DNA of 64,000 bases. It comes from Nitrospira sp. SG-bin1 (GTDB taxonomy: Bacteria; Nitrospirota; Nitrospiria; Nitrospirales; Nitrospiraceae). The position numbers and the translations under genes were made by a program. The notes beneath the pieces are model-generated. The model saw nothing but the letters and a program-made list of their open reading frames with translations. It searched no databases and was not told the origin of the DNA. Below, in pieces: positions 59,515 to 64,000 of this stretch (its first letter is position 1; each line of letters starts with the position of its first letter). Location: contig LVWS01000038.1 of assembly GCA_002083365.1 (NCBI GenBank), positions 1 to 64,000 on the forward strand. Reading direction: 5' to 3'.

Positions 59515-60261
59515 ATGACCCAAGCTATCCCACAGATTTCCCTCATTGCCGCCTTTTCGGCGGGACTCCTTTCTTTCGTTTCTCCATGCGTGCTGCCGTT
59601 GGTGCCGAGCTATATTTCCTACATTACCGGCCTGTCGGTCGAACAATTGACGGACGCGTCCGAACGGATGAAGTTCAAGAAGGCGATCATCGTGAATTCC
59701 TTGTTGTTCATCGCCGGATTTTCGACCGTCTTTATCGCGTTCGGTGCCTCGGCCAGTTTTCTGGGCCAGTTGCTGATCACCCATCAAGACCTGATTCGCC
59801 GGATCGGCGGGGTGTTGATCATCGTGTTCGGGTTGTATCTGCTCGGCATTCTCAATCTGAAGTTCCTGAAAATGGAGCATCGGTATCAGTTCCGTAGTCG
59901 GCCGGCCGGATACTTGGGGTCGTTCTTGATCGGTGTCGCCTTCGCCGCCGGCTGGACCCCCTGTGTCGGACCGGTCCTGGGATCCATTCTTCTCTATGCC
60001 AGTACGACCGATTCTCTTGTGAATGGAGTCGTGTTGCTCACGTTTTACTCCTTCGGATTGGGCCTGCCGCTGTTTCTCACGGCGCTGGGCGTCGATCGGT
60101 TCTTGGCCTATTTCAAAGAAGTGCGAGCCTATTTGTGGGGTGTTTCCACCGTGAGTGGCGTCATGCTGGTTTTCGTCGGCGTGATGATCTACGCCAATTC
60201 CCTCACGATGGTGACGAGTTTCCTGGAGCGATACGGAATCGGTTGGTATCTGGGTCAGTAA
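59515..60261 (+). CDS. ccdA: CcdA-type thiol-disulfide membrane transporter
   Basis: The 248-residue membrane protein has six membrane segments. The redox cysteines are in LSFVSPCVLPLVPSYISY and in AAGWTPCVGPVLGSIL. It passes electrons from cytoplasmic thioredoxin to the exported TlpA-like protein just upstream, serving cytochrome c maturation. The operon order TlpA then CcdA fits this. Confidence 0.95.
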   Translation: MTQAIPQISLIAAFSAGLLSFVSPCVLPLVPSYISYITGLSVEQLTDASERMKFKKAIIVNSLLFIAGFSTVFIAFGASASFLGQLLITHQDLIRRIGGVLIIVFGLYLLGILNLKFLKMEHRYQFRSRPAGYLGSFLIGVAFAAGWTPCVGPVLGSILLYASTTDSLVNGVVLLTFYSFGLGLPLFLTALGVDRFLAYFKEVRAYLWGVSTVSGVMLVFVGVMIYANSLTMVTSFLERYGIGWYLGQ

Positions 60262-60394
60262 GCTGCCTTGAGCGATCAGCTTTCAGCCGTCAGCATGTGC
60301 GTACCGACTCTCTGGGCTTCTCCGGGAAGAAGCGTCTCATTTCACTCGAGGGATTTCTTGCCGAGCGCTTTCTGCTGAGAGCCAGTGGGCTATC

Positions 60395-61381
60395 TTAGCA
60401 CCAGGCATCGAGGCGGCAAGCGGTAAAGCCCTGCCCCAGCTGGGTGGCAGAGGGAGAGCCCAACGAGTCAAGTAAGGGCGGAATGCCTAGCGTTCCGACG
60501 GCGGGCGATGGAGGAGCAGCCGTGGGTGCATGATTGGAGATTCCGGATGTGTTGTTGCGGACTATCCCCGGGCCGGCGTCGGAAACGAGGATCGATTCCG
60601 ACTTCTGAGCGAGGAGCGTCACTGGTTGAGCCCCTCCGATCTTTTCCAACAAGTTCTTGCCGTCCCCTGAGACCGTACTGGTCGGATACTTGTCTGCCAA
60701 TAAGACCAGACTTTCCCTCGCCCAATCGTCGGCTCCCATTTCATGGTACGCCTTCGCGAGGAAATATAAGGCTTCTGAGGCGATGGGCTTATCAGGGTAC
60801 TCTTTGAGAATCTGCTGGAACCGATGGGTGGCAGCGAGGTAAGAGCCGCGCCGGTAATAGAATCGTCCCACGAAGAGATGCATCTGCGCGATCCAATCAT
60901 GGCACTCTTCCAGCTTCTGCTGAGCCTGGCCCTCATAGCGACTGCCGGGGAATTCTTTCCTCATCTGCTCGAAGGCGGCAATGGCTTTTTGCATCGGTTC
61001 GGGATCACGATCGATGGTCTTCGCCATCTTCAAATGAATCTCTCCGATCCGAAATGCAACGTATGGGGCCAGGACGTGGTTGCGATGGAGTTCCATGAAG
61101 TGCTTGTATTCGACCAACGCCTCGGCATACTCCTCTTTCTCAAAATACGCTTCTCCCCGTTTCATGATGACGTTGGGATGGTAGTGGTTTTCAAGGGTGT
61201 CTCCGAGGAAAATTTGTTCGTCGGTGCCGCTGAAGACTTTCTTGATCCCGCTTCGTATGTCTCGGGGGGTGAGATCGCCCGCACACGATGTCATGAGTAG
61301 AGAGCCGACGACCAGGCACGTCGCCAGTCGGAGTCGAGATGTTGGGGACGGCGGATCGGCCACGAATCGGATGGAAGACAT
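60395..61381 (-). CDS. bamD: Outer-membrane assembly lipoprotein BamD
   Basis: The 328-residue protein has a lipoprotein signal (LATCLVVGSLLMTSC, lipobox MTSC). TPR repeats follow, typical of BamD: YHPNVIMKRGEAYFEKEEYAEALVEYKHF in pattern and AFEQMRKEFPGSRYEGQAQ. The C-terminal 70 residues after the TPR domain are proline- and serine-rich, longer than in E. coli. It is an essential part of the beta-barrel insertion machine. It is convergent with ccdA. Confidence 0.93.
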   Translation of the reverse strand: MSSIRFVADPPSPTSRLRLATCLVVGSLLMTSCAGDLTPRDIRSGIKKVFSGTDEQIFLGDTLENHYHPNVIMKRGEAYFEKEEYAEALVEYKHFMELHRNHVLAPYVAFRIGEIHLKMAKTIDRDPEPMQKAIAAFEQMRKEFPGSRYEGQAQQKLEECHDWIAQMHLFVGRFYYRRGSYLAATHRFQQILKEYPDKPIASEALYFLAKAYHEMGADDWARESLVLLADKYPTSTVSGDGKNLLEKIGGAQPVTLLAQKSESILVSDAGPGIVRNNTSGISNHAPTAAPPSPAVGTLGIPPLLDSLGSPSATQLGQGFTACRLDAWC

Positions 61382-61530
61382 ACCCGATAACTCATAGCAA
61401 GGATACGCGCAAAAAGCAATGAGGAGAACGGTTTGGTTGACCTACTTCTTCATGCTCCCTATAATCTCGCCCCACAGTAAAAGCGTAAGTAGCCTAACGA
61501 TTTTGCTCAAGTAGACGGTAGTTGTGGAAC

Positions 61531-62523
61531 ATGATTCGCACAAGGATCATTGGAACAGGCAGTTATCTTCCTTCCCGCATTGTGTCCAATGAGGAACTTG
61601 CTCCTTCGTTGGGGGTGTCCCCGGCCCGGATTCGACGGCTGACCGGGATTCAGACACGTCATTGGGCAGCTGATCATGAGGCGCCTTCCGATATGGCGGT
61701 GGTTGCCGGACGTCGGGCACTGGAGGCGGCGGGTTGTACATCTTCTTCGATCGATGCCATTCTTCTGTCTACGACTTCTCCGGATATGGCGTTTCCCTCG
61801 ACAGCCTGCTTGGTGCAGCGAGGGTTGGGATGTAAGGCGATAGGGGCATTCGATGTGTCCGCCTCCTGCTCCGGGTTTTTGTACGGCCTCTCTATGGCCC
61901 AGGCCATGATTCAGAGCGGACAGATCATCACTTGTCTTGTCGCGGCCTCAGAGGTCAAATCTCGTTTCCTTGACCCGGAGGATGACGCGACGGCCCTGTT
62001 GTTCGGGGATGGGGCTGGTGCCGTCATCCTCCGGGGGGAAGAGGACGGCAGCCCTGAGTGGCGAGGAATCCTTGGAATCCGGTTATACGCCGATGGGGCG
62101 CACCATGGGCTCATTCGAGTCCCGGCCGGGGGATCACGGGTTCCCGTCACTGCCGATACGTTGAAGAAACGGGAACACCTGCTTCGCATGCAGGGGGCGC
62201 CGCTCTTTCGGATAGCCGTTCGTCGGATCGAACAGGCCGTACTGGATATCGTGAAGGAATTCGGCGTTTGTCTGCGCGATCTCCAGCAAGTTATTCTCCA
62301 TCAGGCGAACGGTCGGATCTTGTCTCACGTGGGGGATCGTTTGGGCATTGACCAAGACCGAATGATCTCCGTAATCGCGCAGTACGGCAATACGTCCTCG
62401 GCGTCTCTCCCGATCGCTCTCGATACGGCAGTTCGTGGGGGGAACATTTCGCCGGGCGCGTTGGTGTTACTGGGTAGTTTCGGCGGTGGACTGACCTGGG
62501 CAACTGGCCTTGTACGGTGGTAA
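61531..62523 (+). CDS. fabH: Beta-ketoacyl-ACP synthase III
   Basis: The 330-residue condensing enzyme initiates fatty acid synthesis from acetyl-CoA and malonyl-ACP. The catalytic triad is visible: cysteine in DVSASCSGFLYGLS, histidine in VILHQANGRILSH and asparagine in AQYGNTSSASLP. It starts at ATG 61531 or the upstream TTG 61522. It stands apart from other fab genes here, so a special acyl starter is possible, but plain FabH is the simplest reading. Confidence 0.93.
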   Translation: MIRTRIIGTGSYLPSRIVSNEELAPSLGVSPARIRRLTGIQTRHWAADHEAPSDMAVVAGRRALEAAGCTSSSIDAILLSTTSPDMAFPSTACLVQRGLGCKAIGAFDVSASCSGFLYGLSMAQAMIQSGQIITCLVAASEVKSRFLDPEDDATALLFGDGAGAVILRGEEDGSPEWRGILGIRLYADGAHHGLIRVPAGGSRVPVTADTLKKREHLLRMQGAPLFRIAVRRIEQAVLDIVKEFGVCLRDLQQVILHQANGRILSHVGDRLGIDQDRMISVIAQYGNTSSASLPIALDTAVRGGNISPGALVLLGSFGGGLTWATGLVRW

Positions 62524-62744
62524 GGATGATAGGAAGGTGGGCTGGACGCCGTGAGTTGCTCAGGTCGCCGTCATCATCGATATTGGTCCGTCAGCCGGAA
62601 GTCTAAGGCATGATGTTCGATCATGTCATCCGCCCTGGGCGGTGGATCGAACAAGCGCCTGTCTGCGGTCGATGGGGGTGACGAGCAATTCTTCCCGGCG
62701 TGGCTGTTTACCCTGCCCGGGGCCGTGTTGTTGGGCGCGGATGG

Positions 62745-64000
62745 CTATGCCTTACTTGCGTCGTTCATGTGATGGACGCTGCGAACTGTGAGATTGAGCG
62801 GGAGGCGGACCACGAATCGACTCCCCTGAGGAGGATTCCCTTCCACCCACACCTGTCCCCCATGCCCTTCGACGATATGCTTTACGATCGCCAGTCCGAG
62901 ACCCGTCCCGCCCAACTCTCGTGACCGAGCCTTGTCGACTCGGTAGAACCGTTCGAAGACACGAGGCCGGTCCTCTTCCGGGATACCGATCCCCGTATCG
63001 GCGACGCTGAGTTCGATCGCCCGGATTGAAGGTTCGGCGTTCCTAACCGACGGGACAAGCTTGGCGCCGACCGTAATGGTTCCTCCCGCCGGGGTGTATT
63101 TGATGGCGTTATCGAGCAAATTGGTCAAGACTTGCACGAGCCGACCTTCATCACCCGCCACGGGAGGAAGCGATGGTTCGACCATGGTGACGAGCCGATG
63201 ACGAGTTTTATCGACGATCGGTTTGATCGTTGACAAGGTGCGATCGATCACGGAACGCAGTTCGAGCGGGTCTTCCTTGAACGACACGCCGCCTGATTCG
63301 ATTTTCGACAATTCGAGCAAATCCTCGATGATCAGATTCAGCCGGTCGCTTTGCTTGAGAATGATTTCCAGGAATTGCGCCGAGGCGACGGGATCGTCCT
63401 TGGCGCCATCCAACAGCGCTTCCACGTAGCCCTTGATCGAGGTGAGCGGGGTGCGAAGTTCGTGCGAGACATTCGCCACGAAGTCTTTTCGTATCTTCTC
63501 CAGGCGTCGCAGCTCGGTAATGTCGTGAAACACCAAGACCACACTGGCCTCATTTTCCTGTTCACCTCCGGCCGGGGAGGCTTCGATCTGAAGACAGCGC
63601 CCGCTCAGCGGCAGCACGATTTCATCCTGATGATAGGCGCGCGATCGTAAAATGGCAGTCACCAGGTCGTTGAGCTGTTGATGACGGAAGAGATCGGCGC
63701 AGGGACGTCCTCGAGCCTCCACGCGGGAGATGCCGAACATACGTTCGAGCGCAGGATTGATCTGCAACACCAAGCCGCGGGAGTCCAACACCATCACGCC
63801 TTCGACCATCGAGGTCAGCATGGCAAGCAGTTGGGCACGATCTTCCGAGAGTTCATCGATTTTCGCGTGAAGCTGATCCGCCATGTGGTTGAGGGTGGCG
63901 GCCAAGAGCCCCACTTCATCTTGTGCGGTCGTTCGGACGTGAAAGGTCCTGTGGTCGGAGCTCAATTGAAGGGCGGCCGACGCAATGTCGGAAAGTGGTT
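62745..64000 (-). CDS. PhoR-like sensor histidine kinase (partial)
   Basis: The frame stays open to the window edge, so the N-terminus is missing. Visible parts are HAMP (DEVGLLAATLNHMADQLH), PAS (MLTSMVEGVMVLDSRGLVLQ), HisKA with the phospho-histidine in FVANVSHELRTPLTSIKGY and the ATPase (NLLDNAIKYTPAGG, VADTGIGIP, GTGLGLAIVKHI). The order HAMP-PAS-HisKA matches PhoR/WalK-type kinases. Its response-regulator gene should lie upstream of it, outside the window. Confidence 0.92.
   Translation of the reverse strand, partial: PLSDIASAALQLSSDHRTFHVRTTAQDEVGLLAATLNHMADQLHAKIDELSEDRAQLLAMLTSMVEGVMVLDSRGLVLQINPALERMFGISRVEARGRPCADLFRHQQLNDLVTAILRSRAYHQDEIVLPLSGRCLQIEASPAGGEQENEASVVLVFHDITELRRLEKIRKDFVANVSHELRTPLTSIKGYVEALLDGAKDDPVASAQFLEIILKQSDRLNLIIEDLLELSKIESGGVSFKEDPLELRSVIDRTLSTIKPIVDKTRHRLVTMVEPSLPPVAGDEGRLVQVLTNLLDNAIKYTPAGGTITVGAKLVPSVRNAEPSIRAIELSVADTGIGIPEEDRPRVFERFYRVDKARSRELGGTGLGLAIVKHIVEGHGGQVWVEGNPPQGSRFVVRLPLNLTVRSVHHMNDASKA

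Overview
This 64 kb window comes from a bacterial chromosome of moderately high GC with dense coding and long same-strand runs. No rRNA, complete tRNA or CRISPR is present, so taxonomy rests on gene content. The set here (three-GAF sigma-54 activators, many sensor kinases, a long BamD, a Tll0287-like heme sensor, a PilZ-like short protein, several short intergenic repeats) looks most like Nitrospira or a close relative. That is an inference from family resemblance and was not tested.

Layout. 1-4000: end of an unknown gene and its terminator, a small membrane protein, a periplasmic alpha-carbonic anhydrase, a small secreted protein, and an acetyltransferase/DUF7002 pair. 4195-6819: a three-GAF sigma-54 activator. 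6977-7182: an inverted-repeat-bounded intergenic element. 7438-13792: a co-directional stress cluster (FMN reductase, two MDR dehydrogenases, exported cupin, MsrB, MsrA, RidA, DUF6130 protein, NmrA-like reductase). 13873-16769: a small decayed accessory region with two tRNA 3'-end fragments bracketing a Fic gene, a vapB fragment, a frameshifted MNT nucleotidyltransferase and an intact VapBC pair. 17339-19182: two flavin split-barrel genes, one fused to GAF and winged-helix domains. 19344-26470: a double-cupredoxin protein, then a tripartite RND efflux operon with a STAS protein inserted, preceded by a repeated palindrome and a sigma-54-like promoter. 26475-31379: nitroreductase, SDR, RidA, AlkA-type glycosylase, ferredoxin-MBL hydrolase and a carrier.

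31517-33983 is a minus-strand run (DUF1059, lipoprotein, methyltransferase, TfoX-like, DUF488). 34350-37878 carries an ATP-dependent DNA ligase, twin 62-residue membrane proteins and DNA polymerase IV. 38328-46101 holds a PilZ-like protein with a duplicated start, an SSF symporter, a lone receiver, PBP1B, a bactofilin and an AI-2E family transporter. 46118-50729 is a four-gene signalling operon: a receiver, a kinase with a Rossmann-like N-terminus, a dCache-HAMP-PAS kinase and an exported c-heme protein. 50979-53228 has BolA, a monothiol glutaredoxin, an exported cyclase-family protein and DUF429. 53300-54440 is another patch of broken accessory genes. 54504-58634 has an indoleamine 2,3-dioxygenase homologue, a tiny CxxC peptide gene and the S-adenosylmethionine cycle pair ahcY/metK. 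58958-64000 ends with a TlpA-like thioredoxin plus CcdA, BamD, FabH and a PhoR-like kinase cut by the window edge.

Taken together, the window is mainly envelope, redox-stress and signalling functions, with two short scars of mobile or toxin-antitoxin DNA.
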